7,000 nt of DNA from Flavobacteriaceae bacterium UBA5079 (GTDB taxonomy: Bacteria; Bacteroidota; Bacteroidia; Flavobacteriales; Flavobacteriaceae). Positions within the stretch are counted from its first letter, which is position 1, and each line of letters begins with the position of its first letter. Positions 1 to 6,467 of this stretch are shown here, piece by piece. A model generated the notes under the pieces. That model worked only from the letters and a program-made list of their open reading frames with translations, made no database searches and had not been told where the DNA came from. A program made the translations under genes and the position numbers. The stretch is from positions 31,649 to 38,648 of the forward strand of contig DIAL01000127.1 in the NCBI GenBank assembly GCA_002414705.1. Direction: 5' to 3'.

Positions 1-2
1 CG

Positions 3-2117
3 ATAACTAAAAACGTGCTTGTTTATGGCGATGGAAACTTAAATTTTGAAGTCCTTGAAGGTGCGGAACAGCTAGATGAAATTTTAATTGAGGCTAAAAA
101 AGACGATAATATTAAAACAGCAGTAGTTGGTGTAACAACTATTGATATGGCTGGAATTAAAAATATTCCAGTAGTATTGGGTGAGCGAGATATTTTAAAA
201 ATTGCAACAACCATGCCTGGTGTTAAAACAGCTGGTGAAGGAGCTTCAGGGTTTAATGTTCGTGGTGGAAGAACTGACCAAAACTTAATTTTATTGGATA
301 ATGCAGTTATTTATAGTCCTTCACATTTTTTAGGTTTTTTCTCTGCTCTAAACCCTTTTACAACTGGAAGCCTGGATATTTACAAAGCCTCTATTCCAGC
401 GGAATATGGAGGTCGTCTATCTTCTGTTTTTGATATTAAAACCAAAGATGGTAATCTAACAAAATTTTCTGGTGAAGGATCTATTGGTCCAGTTACGGCC
501 AATTTATCACTAGAAACTCCAATAGTAAAAGAAAAATCGTCTTTAATTTTGGGAGGAAGAGCAACATATTCAGGATGGATTTTAAGATCTTTAGATGATG
601 AAAATTTAAAGAATAGTGAAGCTTCTTTTTATGATGGAATTGTAAAATATAAACACAAATTAAATATTAATAACACCATACAAACATCTATATATTATAG
701 TAACGATAAGTTTAGCATTACATCAGATTCCCTGTATAGATATAATAACCAATTAGCTTCCTTAAAATGGGATCATGAGTTTAATGAGAAAAATAAAGCC
801 GAAGTTATATTAGTAAATAGTCAATATAAATATAACATTGATTATGAAGGAAACTCAAATAGGAATTTTGATTTTGGTTATAAAATAAATGAAACCCAGT
901 TAAAACTAAATTTCGATTATTTCTACAGTAAAAAACATAAATTTAAATATGGATTAAGCAGTAAATTATATAATGTTAATCCAGGAACCATTGAGCCTAG
1001 TGATCTAAATTCTGATGTAGAGTATGAATCGTTAGATAAAGAAAAAGGACTAGAGTCTGCTATTTATATAGCTGATTTATTTGAAATTACTGACAGATTG
1101 CTATTAGATATTGGCTTACGATACTCTTTTTATGCCTCTCTTGGACCTGCTACTCAAAACATATATCAAGATGGACTGCCTAGAAATCCATCAACAATAA
1201 TTGGTCAAGAAACTTATGGTAATAATGCAGTTGTTAAAACCTATGGTGGGCCAGAAATACGTACATCATTCAGGTATTTTTTAACACCAAGTTTCTCCTT
1301 GAAAGGAAGTTATAATAACACAATTCAGTACATTCATTTATTGTCAAATAATACAACTGAAGCACCAATTGATACGTGGAAACTTTCAGATTTAAACACA
1401 AAACCACAAAGGGCTCAACAGATTTCTTTAGGACTTTATAAAAATTTGGATGCTTCAAATATTGAATTAAGTTTGGAAGGGTACTACAAAAAAATGAAAG
1501 ATATTCTGGATTATAAAATTGGTGCTGATTTAATTTTAAATGAAAATTTAGAACAAGAATTATTACAAGGTCAAGGCAAAGCTTATGGAATTGAATTTCT
1601 TCTAAAAAAGAAAAAAGGAAAACTTAATGGTTGGTTAGGATATAGCTATTCACGATCCTTTGTGAAGTTAGACAGTCCTCTAGATGAAGAACGCGTTAAT
1701 AATGGTGATTATTTTCCTGCTAATTATGATAAACCACATGATTTTACAACCGTTTTAAATTATAAGCTAACACATCGTTTTAGCTTTTCAGCAAACTTTA
1801 CGTATCAAACCGGTAGACCTATTACCTTCCCTATAGGTAAATACGTTATAGCAAACGAAGAGCAAGTTGTTTATAGCGATAGAAATCAATATCGTATTCC
1901 TGATTATTATCGGTTAGATTTAGGTTTAAACATTGAAGGTAATCACAAATTACAAAAGTTAGCACATAGTTTTTGGAATATTAGTGTGTTTAATGTTTTA
2001 GGCAGAAATAATCCGTATTCCGTGTTTTTTGTAAATGATGATGGTAAGATTCAAGCTTATCAAACCTCAATTTTTACAGTGCCAATTCCTACTATTACCT
2101 ATAACTTTAAATTTTAA
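3..2117 (+). CDS. TonB-dependent outer-membrane receptor, 5' end outside the window
   Basis: This is an outer-membrane beta-barrel receptor that would import a substrate using TonB/ExbBD energy; the substrate cannot be told from sequence. The frame is open to the left edge, so the start, signal peptide and most of an N-terminal carboxypeptidase-regulatory-like domain probably lie upstream; the GTG at 15 is not a credible start. 704 residues are visible. The plug runs roughly from nt 165 to 470 and contains the FNVRGG motif (252-269), a LILLDN segment, and an AEYGGRLSSVFDIKT segment ending the plug. The rest alternates polar and aromatic residues, as expected for barrel strands. Near the end, FWNISVFNVLGRNNPYSVFF is the usual last-strand motif, and the protein ends in phenylalanine (YNFKF), a barrel-assembly signature. 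It heads an operon with a DUF4249 lipoprotein, a pairing familiar in Bacteroidota. It does not look like a SusC partner, because no SusD follows. Family call is very sure; substrate unknown. Confidence 0.95.
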   Translation: MTKNVLVYGDGNLNFEVLEGAEQLDEILIEAKKDDNIKTAVVGVTTIDMAGIKNIPVVLGERDILKIATTMPGVKTAGEGASGFNVRGGRTDQNLILLDNAVIYSPSHFLGFFSALNPFTTGSLDIYKASIPAEYGGRLSSVFDIKTKDGNLTKFSGEGSIGPVTANLSLETPIVKEKSSLILGGRATYSGWILRSLDDENLKNSEASFYDGIVKYKHKLNINNTIQTSIYYSNDKFSITSDSLYRYNNQLASLKWDHEFNEKNKAEVILVNSQYKYNIDYEGNSNRNFDFGYKINETQLKLNFDYFYSKKHKFKYGLSSKLYNVNPGTIEPSDLNSDVEYESLDKEKGLESAIYIADLFEITDRLLLDIGLRYSFYASLGPATQNIYQDGLPRNPSTIIGQETYGNNAVVKTYGGPEIRTSFRYFLTPSFSLKGSYNNTIQYIHLLSNNTTEAPIDTWKLSDLNTKPQRAQQISLGLYKNLDASNIELSLEGYYKKMKDILDYKIGADLILNENLEQELLQGQGKAYGIEFLLKKKKGKLNGWLGYSYSRSFVKLDSPLDEERVNNGDYFPANYDKPHDFTTVLNYKLTHRFSFSANFTYQTGRPITFPIGKYVIANEEQVVYSDRNQYRIPDYYRLDLGLNIEGNHKLQKLAHSFWNISVFNVLGRNNPYSVFFVNDDGKIQAYQTSIFTVPIPTITYNFKF

Positions 2118-3377
2118 ATGAAGATGAAAAAAGCTGCCATATTTAAATTTTTTCTTTGCTTTATAATAATTTTGCATTCAAGCTGTAGAGAGCCTTTTGA
2201 ACCTGATTCTATAGATTTTTTGGATGCCCTTGTTGTAGAAAGCACCATAACTAATGAGTTAAAGAAACACGAGGTAAAATTATCACGTACTTATGCACTA
2301 GAAAATTTTGAGCCTACTTATGTAAATAATGCCAATGTAAGAGTTGAAGATAGTAATAATAATCTGTATTCATTTTCTTTAATAAGTGATGGAAGTTATA
2401 TATCAGATAGCGCATTCCAAGCAATTTCAGGTGTAACATATAAATTATATATAACAACGCAAGACGGTAAAGAATATGAATCTGATAGTATTGAACTAAC
2501 GCCTATTTCAGATATTACTAATTTGTATACAGAAATTGTAACCAAAGATAATGGAGAAACTGGAATCCAAATTATGGTAGATAATAATAACACAAACAGT
2601 TCTGCACAATATTTTAGATATCAATATGAAGAAACTTATAAAATAATAGCTCCTAACTGGAATCTGTATGAAGCCGTATTAACAAATTTTTCAGTGGCTT
2701 CAAATGGAGATGCTGTAGAGTTTGATTCGGAGTTTATTGAAAGAACTCAAGAAGAACAAATCTGTTTTATAACTGATAAGTCTTTTGGTATTTTACAAAC
2801 ATCAACAAGTGATTTAAATGAAAATAGTATTGAAAAATTTCCAATTAAATTTATCCAAAGCAATGATGGTGTATTAAGGGATCGTTACAGTATATTAGTT
2901 AAACAATTTGTACAAAGCATTGAAGCTTACACGTATTATGAAATTGTAAATGAATTAGGTGAAAATCAAAATATTTTATCCCAAACTCAACCTGGTTTTG
3001 TATTAGGAAATGTATCATCGTTAAACGACACTCAAGAAAAAGTAATTGGTTTTTTTGAAGTTTCATCAGTTTCAGAAAAAAGGGTGTTTTTCAATTATTC
3101 CGATTTCAATTTCCCAAAGCCAGAATTTATTTTCGAGTGTAATTTAATAGAGTTAGATTATAGTATTAATGCAACTTGTGGCCCTTGCTCTCCTCCTATT
3201 AGAAATGAACGTGCACAAATTTATAGATTACTAACAACATTTGAGGATGACAATTTAAATTATTTAATTACTGAAATCCCTCAACCATTAGAAGGAATTT
3301 GGAGATTAACAAACCCTGAATGTGGAGATTGTACGACATTAGGAACTAACATAGAACCCGATTTTTGGGAAGATTAA
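2118..3377 (+). CDS. DUF4249 family lipoprotein, partner of the upstream receptor
   Basis: A 419-residue predicted lipoprotein of the DUF4249 family, whose function is not established. The N terminus has lysines, a hydrophobic core (about residues 6-19) and a relaxed Bacteroidota lipobox, LHSSC, making Cys23 the lipidated residue. Mature protein starts CREPFEPDS; acidic residues just after the cysteine could favour outer-membrane or surface export, which is inference. The body is beta-rich with an Ig-like feel (about 35-125). The C-terminal part has two CxxC pairs (C354/C357 and C402/C405), and the ending CGDC...GTN..PDFWED is characteristic of the family. Single cysteines at 216 and 341 could form disulfides. 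The ATG directly abuts the receptor stop (TAAATG), indicating translational coupling; a second in-frame ATG at 2124 is possible and would also keep the signal peptide. By analogy with SusD-like proteins it may cap or assist the receptor, but there is no sequence similarity to SusD. Confidence 0.9.
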   Translation: MKMKKAAIFKFFLCFIIILHSSCREPFEPDSIDFLDALVVESTITNELKKHEVKLSRTYALENFEPTYVNNANVRVEDSNNNLYSFSLISDGSYISDSAFQAISGVTYKLYITTQDGKEYESDSIELTPISDITNLYTEIVTKDNGETGIQIMVDNNNTNSSAQYFRYQYEETYKIIAPNWNLYEAVLTNFSVASNGDAVEFDSEFIERTQEEQICFITDKSFGILQTSTSDLNENSIEKFPIKFIQSNDGVLRDRYSILVKQFVQSIEAYTYYEIVNELGENQNILSQTQPGFVLGNVSSLNDTQEKVIGFFEVSSVSEKRVFFNYSDFNFPKPEFIFECNLIELDYSINATCGPCSPPIRNERAQIYRLLTTFEDDNLNYLITEIPQPLEGIWRLTNPECGDCTTLGTNIEPDFWED

Positions 3378-3379
3378 TT

Positions 3380-5107
3380 ATGAGAAAAATAATCCTTATA
3401 CTCGTTGTTTGCATTTTATACCTAAATTCATTTGGTCAGATTAATCGTGAAGAATATACATTTTTAGCGGAAGAAATACCAGCTGAAACAACAACAATAC
3501 ATACAAATACTAACCTACTTCTGGCAGGAGAATTTCTTTACTACAATGTTGCTTGCCTTATAAAAGACAAACAAACATATAGTACTATTAGTAAAATAGC
3601 ATATGTTGAATTAGTAGGAGCTAATGAGACTGTTATCTTTAAAAATAAAATTAAAACTGATAATAGTTCAGCTCATGGTGATTTTTTTATTCCTACTACC
3701 ATAAAAACGGGACATTATAAACTAATTAGTTACACAAACTGGTCTAAAAACAACCTAACTGATAGTTTTGGAGAAGTAGATTTATTTATCATAAATCCGT
3801 ATTCAACTGAAGCACAAGCAGTCGATGACTCTGAAGTTCAACAAAACATTTCCAAAATTATTAAAGCTGATACGCTACAGCTAACTAAAAAACAATCTAT
3901 TAGCAACAATCAACTTATATTAAATAAATCAAATTTTGGTAAGCGTGAAAAGGTATCAATAGAAATAGAAAAGGGCACCTTGAAAAAGTCAAATATAAAT
4001 TCACTTTCCGTCCGAAAAGTTGATTTCATTTCTACTACACATCCCGACATACAAAAAACTTTTCAGGAAGATAAAGCTAGTACTTACTATTTACCGGAAT
4101 TGCGAGGCGAAATTATATCAGGTAGACTGGAATCCACTAGCGACTTAAAACTAGGAAACATTACTGTTTATTTATCATTTCCTGGAGAAAATAACATATT
4201 TAAAAGTACAACAACTAATACCAATGGTAAATTCTATTTCATAGTAAATGAAAACTACAATAATGCAATTATTAATTTACAGATTGAAGACAAACAAGAC
4301 GAAAATTTTAAAATAATATTGGACAATAAATCATTCAGCCATTATAACCATTTACATTTTACAGACTTAAAATTAGAACCAAATATTAAGGATTGGTTAG
4401 AAAAAGAAAGTATATTTCACCAAATAGAAAACGCCTATTTTTCAGTTAAAACAGATAGTATTTTACCTGTGAAATCTAATATATCTTTTTACCAACCTTT
4501 AGAAACTACTTTCGAACTGGATGATTACACACGATTTAAAACTGTTAAAGAAACCTTCACAGAAATAGTTAAAACAGCATATATATCAAATAAAGGATCT
4601 GAACATTTCTTTAAAGTCCCCGATTTAATAAATATCAATTTCAACCTAGATTTAAACTATTTAGACCCTATTATTCTAGTTGATGGTTTGCGTATTTTAG
4701 ATAATGAAATGATACTAAATTACAGCGCTTATAATATAAAAAATATTCAAACTGTTACCGGACAGTATGTATATCAGTCAAATATATATAATGGTATTAT
4801 TTCATTTGAAACACTTAAAAACGATTTTAGATTGGAAAACAAAGCTGATTTTGTAAGAAATATAGAATTTAAAAATGCCTTGTTAAATAAAATGTATTTC
4901 CAACCAGATTATAGCAAAGACAATAACCTGATTCGTATTCCAGATTACAGAGTACAATTATTATGGATACCTGATTTAAAACGTAACGACGAAAAAAAAA
5001 TCGACTTTTATACATCAGATGTTACAGGGTACTATGAAGTCGTATTAAAATCCATATTACCAACAGGAGAAACAGAAGTAAAAACCACGACCTTTCAAGT
5101 TAATTAA
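3380..5107 (+). CDS. Secreted MG2-like protein with a TonB-plug-like C-terminal domain
   Basis: A 575-residue predicted secreted or periplasmic protein of unknown function, of a type seen beside TonB receptors in Bacteroidota. I chose ATG 3380, 2 bases after the DUF4249 stop; the frame extends to a TTG at 3365, but that would overlap the previous gene and place GRLI ahead of the signal peptide. Residues 1-19 form a signal peptide ending in NSFG before Gln20, with no lipobox. Residues about 38-140 resemble an alpha-2-macroglobulin MG2 domain: LLLAGEFLYY, SKIAYVEL, then TTIKTGHYKLISYTNW. Residues about 241-300 resemble a carboxypeptidase-regulatory-like beta fold (LRGEIISGRL, then TNTNGKFYF). 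Residues about 429-485 resemble a TonB-receptor plug (DPIILVDGLRILDN, then IKNIQTVTGQY, then NGIISFETLKND). The ending IRIPDYRVQLLWIPDL plus FYTSDVTGYYEV is typical of this protein type. No thioester motif or barrel is visible. It probably works with the receptor and lipoprotein, perhaps binding ligand or the receptor. Confidence 0.8.
   Translation: MRKIILILVVCILYLNSFGQINREEYTFLAEEIPAETTTIHTNTNLLLAGEFLYYNVACLIKDKQTYSTISKIAYVELVGANETVIFKNKIKTDNSSAHGDFFIPTTIKTGHYKLISYTNWSKNNLTDSFGEVDLFIINPYSTEAQAVDDSEVQQNISKIIKADTLQLTKKQSISNNQLILNKSNFGKREKVSIEIEKGTLKKSNINSLSVRKVDFISTTHPDIQKTFQEDKASTYYLPELRGEIISGRLESTSDLKLGNITVYLSFPGENNIFKSTTTNTNGKFYFIVNENYNNAIINLQIEDKQDENFKIILDNKSFSHYNHLHFTDLKLEPNIKDWLEKESIFHQIENAYFSVKTDSILPVKSNISFYQPLETTFELDDYTRFKTVKETFTEIVKTAYISNKGSEHFFKVPDLININFNLDLNYLDPIILVDGLRILDNEMILNYSAYNIKNIQTVTGQYVYQSNIYNGIISFETLKNDFRLENKADFVRNIEFKNALLNKMYFQPDYSKDNNLIRIPDYRVQLLWIPDLKRNDEKKIDFYTSDVTGYYEVVLKSILPTGETEVKTTTFQVN
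5100..5107. repeat. 8-bp palindrome holding both convergent stop codons
   Basis: TTAATTAA is its own reverse complement. Its right half supplies the TAA stop of the plus-strand MG2-like gene (5105-5107). Its left half, read on the minus strand, supplies the TAA stop of the small membrane protein (5102-5100). The two genes therefore overlap tail to tail by exactly these 8 bases. I could not find a GC-rich hairpin with a T-tract in the surrounding bases, so no intrinsic terminator is annotated for either operon. Confidence 0.9.
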
Positions 5108-5615
5108 ACGGATATAAAAAAGATTCAACCACTTTAAACGTTAGTTGTTCTTCTTCAGTTAATTCATAGGTAATAATCATTTCTCCCCAATATTTTCCAT
5201 CTGTAAAGTTGGCAATAATCCATTTGTGGTTCAGCACGCGAATTTGATCTATCATCATTTTGCCTCCATTTAATGCTGGAAATGGGACTAATGGATGTTC
5301 CTCGCCTTTTACTAAATTAAGTTCGTACAATTCGTCTTTTATAAACGGAATCAATTGATTTACTCGATACCCTCTATCTTCAAAATAACTTAAGGCAGAT
5401 TCTGTATTCATAACAGAAAACTCCGATAAGTTTAAAATTTGATCACGTAATCCAGAAATGGTATCCGCATATTTTTGAATATCTTTTTCAAAATTTGCTT
5501 CCTTATTGTCAATAATTCCTTCGTAAGAGTCTAAAATACGTTTGGAGTTTACGTATTGAAATAATACTAAAAGTGCTGTAAATATAAACAGGTACATAAA
5601 AATTCTCTTCTTCAT
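5100..5615 (-). CDS. Small membrane-anchored coiled-coil protein, function unknown
   Basis: A 171-residue protein that I cannot assign to a characterised family. The N terminus MKKRIFMYLFIFTALLVLF begins with basic residues followed by one hydrophobic helix (about 5-22), which reads as a membrane anchor with the rest outside the cytoplasm; no lipobox or clear cleavage site is seen. Residues about 24-66 are charged and heptad-like, with hydrophobic positions in DSYEGIIDNKEANFEKDIQ and on to LRDQILNL, suggesting a coiled coil. The C-terminal half (about 75-171) mixes helix and strand, with a conserved-looking VNQLIPFIKDELYE stretch and a strand-rich ending from WIIANFTDG to EESFLYPF-like residues. 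No catalytic motif is visible. Its ATG overlaps the stop of the upstream hydrolase gene by one base (TAATG on the minus strand), so the two are almost surely co-transcribed and translationally coupled. Its stop overlaps the convergent MG2-like gene by 8 bases. Confidence 0.85.
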   Translation of the reverse strand: MKKRIFMYLFIFTALLVLFQYVNSKRILDSYEGIIDNKEANFEKDIQKYADTISGLRDQILNLSEFSVMNTESALSYFEDRGYRVNQLIPFIKDELYELNLVKGEEHPLVPFPALNGGKMMIDQIRVLNHKWIIANFTDGKYWGEMIITYELTEEEQLTFKVVESFLYPFN

Positions 5616-6376
5616 TATAGGGTAATTTGTAAGTTATCGTAAGCTAAAAAAACGTTCTCTGGTAAGGTTTGTTGCACAACGTCATGAAATCCTAATAAAT
5701 GACTAATATGGGTTAAATAAGCGCGTTTTGGTTTTATTTCTTTTATAATCTCTAAAGCTTGTTCCAAATTTAAATGCGAAGGATGTTCGCTTACTCGAAG
5801 CGCGTTAATAACTATAACATCTAGACCTTTTAGTTTTTTAAGCTCTTCATTTTCAATAGTTTTAACATCAGTTAAATAAGCAAAATTGTGAAAGCGATAT
5901 CCAAAAACTTGAAGATTATAATGCTTAACATTAATAGGCGTTACAACTAGATCCGCCAAAGGAAATGGTTCGTTTTTTACTTCATGCTGAACAACACTTG
6001 GCGCACCAGGATATTTGTTTTCAGTTTCAAAAATATAATCAAAACGCCGAGTTAATTCACCTAAAACACGTTTATGAGCATAAACTGAAATAGGTCCTTG
6101 CATAAAGAAATACGGACGAATATCATCTAATCCAGCTGTATGATCGGCATGTTCATGTGTAAAAATCACGCCATCTATTTTGTTGCAATTAGCGCGTAAC
6201 ATTTGTTGTCTGAAATCTGGACCACAATCTATAACGTAGGTGTAATTATCCCATTCTACCAGTACGGAAACACGTAGCCGTTTATCTTTCGGATTGGCAC
6301 TTAAACAAACAGGATGTTTGCTTCCAATAACGGGAATTCCTTGAGATGTTCCAGTACCTAAAAACGTAATTTTCAA
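5615..6376 (-). CDS. PhnP-like MBL-fold metal-dependent hydrolase
   Basis: A 253-residue cytoplasmic metallo-beta-lactamase-fold hydrolase related to PhnP, the cyclic-phosphate phosphodiesterase; its real substrate is not known. The opening FLGTGTSQGIPVIG (5-18) is the usual first strand and loop. The metal motif is THEHADH, giving His74, His76, Asp78 and His79. Likely further ligands are His152 (VKHYN), the bridging Asp170 (YLTD) and His223 (LTHISH). The HPSHLN motif (198-203) is typical of the subgroup. The PhnP structural zinc loop GCxCxxC is altered here to GSKHPVC (18-24), leaving one cysteine and a histidine. No signal peptide is seen. There is no phn gene nearby, so a role in phosphonate breakdown is not supported; a general cyclic-nucleotide or phosphodiester activity is more cautious. 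It is first in a two-gene operon, with its stop overlapping the next ATG. The ATG at 6376 leaves only about 12-14 bases after the predicted promoter and has no Shine-Dalgarno sequence. Confidence 0.93.
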   Translation of the reverse strand: MKITFLGTGTSQGIPVIGSKHPVCLSANPKDKRLRVSVLVEWDNYTYVIDCGPDFRQQMLRANCNKIDGVIFTHEHADHTAGLDDIRPYFFMQGPISVYAHKRVLGELTRRFDYIFETENKYPGAPSVVQHEVKNEPFPLADLVVTPINVKHYNLQVFGYRFHNFAYLTDVKTIENEELKKLKGLDVIVINALRVSEHPSHLNLEQALEIIKEIKPKRAYLTHISHLLGFHDVVQQTLPENVFLAYDNLQITL

Positions 6377-6393
6377 TCGTATTTATTTTGAAA

Positions 6394-6423
6394 CAAAAAT
6401 AGGGTTATTTTTTTGTTTGACAA
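6394..6423 (-). promoter_or_regulatory. Predicted flavobacterial promoter for the MBL hydrolase operon
   Basis: On the minus strand a TTG (-33 element, 6423-6421) is followed after 19 bases by TATTTTTG (-7 element, 6401-6394), a full match to the TTG / TAnnTTTG consensus of the Bacteroidota housekeeping sigma factor. Transcription would begin near 6388-6390 and give a very short leader before the ATG at 6376. The -7 element overlaps the left arm of a 10-bp inverted repeat and the TTG touches the right arm, so a protein bound there would affect it. This is a motif match only. Confidence 0.65.
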
Positions 6424-6431
6424 CCCTATTT
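6397..6431. repeat. Perfect 10-bp inverted repeat between divergent genes
   Basis: AAATAGGGTT at 6397-6406 pairs exactly with AACCCTATTT at 6422-6431, with 15 bases between the arms. The repeat lies inside two opposing promoters: the left arm overlaps the minus-strand -7 element, the loop contains the plus-strand TTG, and the right arm touches the minus-strand TTG. This geometry fits an operator for a dimeric regulator better than a terminator, because neither flanking gene ends here. The bases are seen directly; the operator role is inference. Confidence 0.6.
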
Positions 6432-6441
6432 AATACCTTTG
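6413..6441 (+). promoter_or_regulatory. Predicted flavobacterial promoter for the right-hand gene
   Basis: A TTG (6413-6415) is followed after 18 bases by TACCTTTG (6434-6441), matching the TTG / TAnnTTTG consensus of Bacteroidota. Transcription would start around 6445-6447, leaving a leader of about 21-23 bases before the ATG at 6468. The leader is AT-rich with no Shine-Dalgarno sequence, as is usual in this phylum. A second TTG at 6417-6419 gives a spacer of only 14 bases and is less likely. The element interleaves with the opposing promoter of the hydrolase operon. Confidence 0.65.
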
Positions 6442-6467
6442 TATCTTACAAATAATTGAACTTTACA

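Noticed and set aside
23..214. Minus-strand reading frame of 63 codons
   Set aside because: It lies wholly inside the receptor's plug-coding region, has low-complexity composition and no promoter or family motif; a shadow of the real gene.
1270..1458. Minus-strand reading frame of 62 codons
   Set aside because: Antisense to the receptor barrel, with no recognisable protein features.
2396..2593. Minus-strand reading frame of 65 codons
   Set aside because: Antisense to the DUF4249 gene, with no signal beyond chance openness.
3365..3379. TTG start adding five residues to the MG2-like protein
   Set aside because: It would overlap the DUF4249 stop and put GRLI before the basic signal-peptide start; ATG 3380 gives a normal signal peptide and spacing.
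4992..5000. Run of nine A residues as a frameshift or slippage site
   Set aside because: The reading frame is intact and continues into the conserved FYTSDVTG ending, so the run shows no break; A-runs are common at this base composition.
6417..6422. TTGACA resembling a sigma-70 -35 box
   Set aside because: There is no TATAAT-like -10 at proper spacing, and this phylum uses TTG / TAnnTTTG elements, which are present.
6397..6431. Inverted repeat as an intrinsic terminator
   Set aside because: It lies between two divergent starts, so neither gene ends there, and its 15-base loop is long for a terminator.
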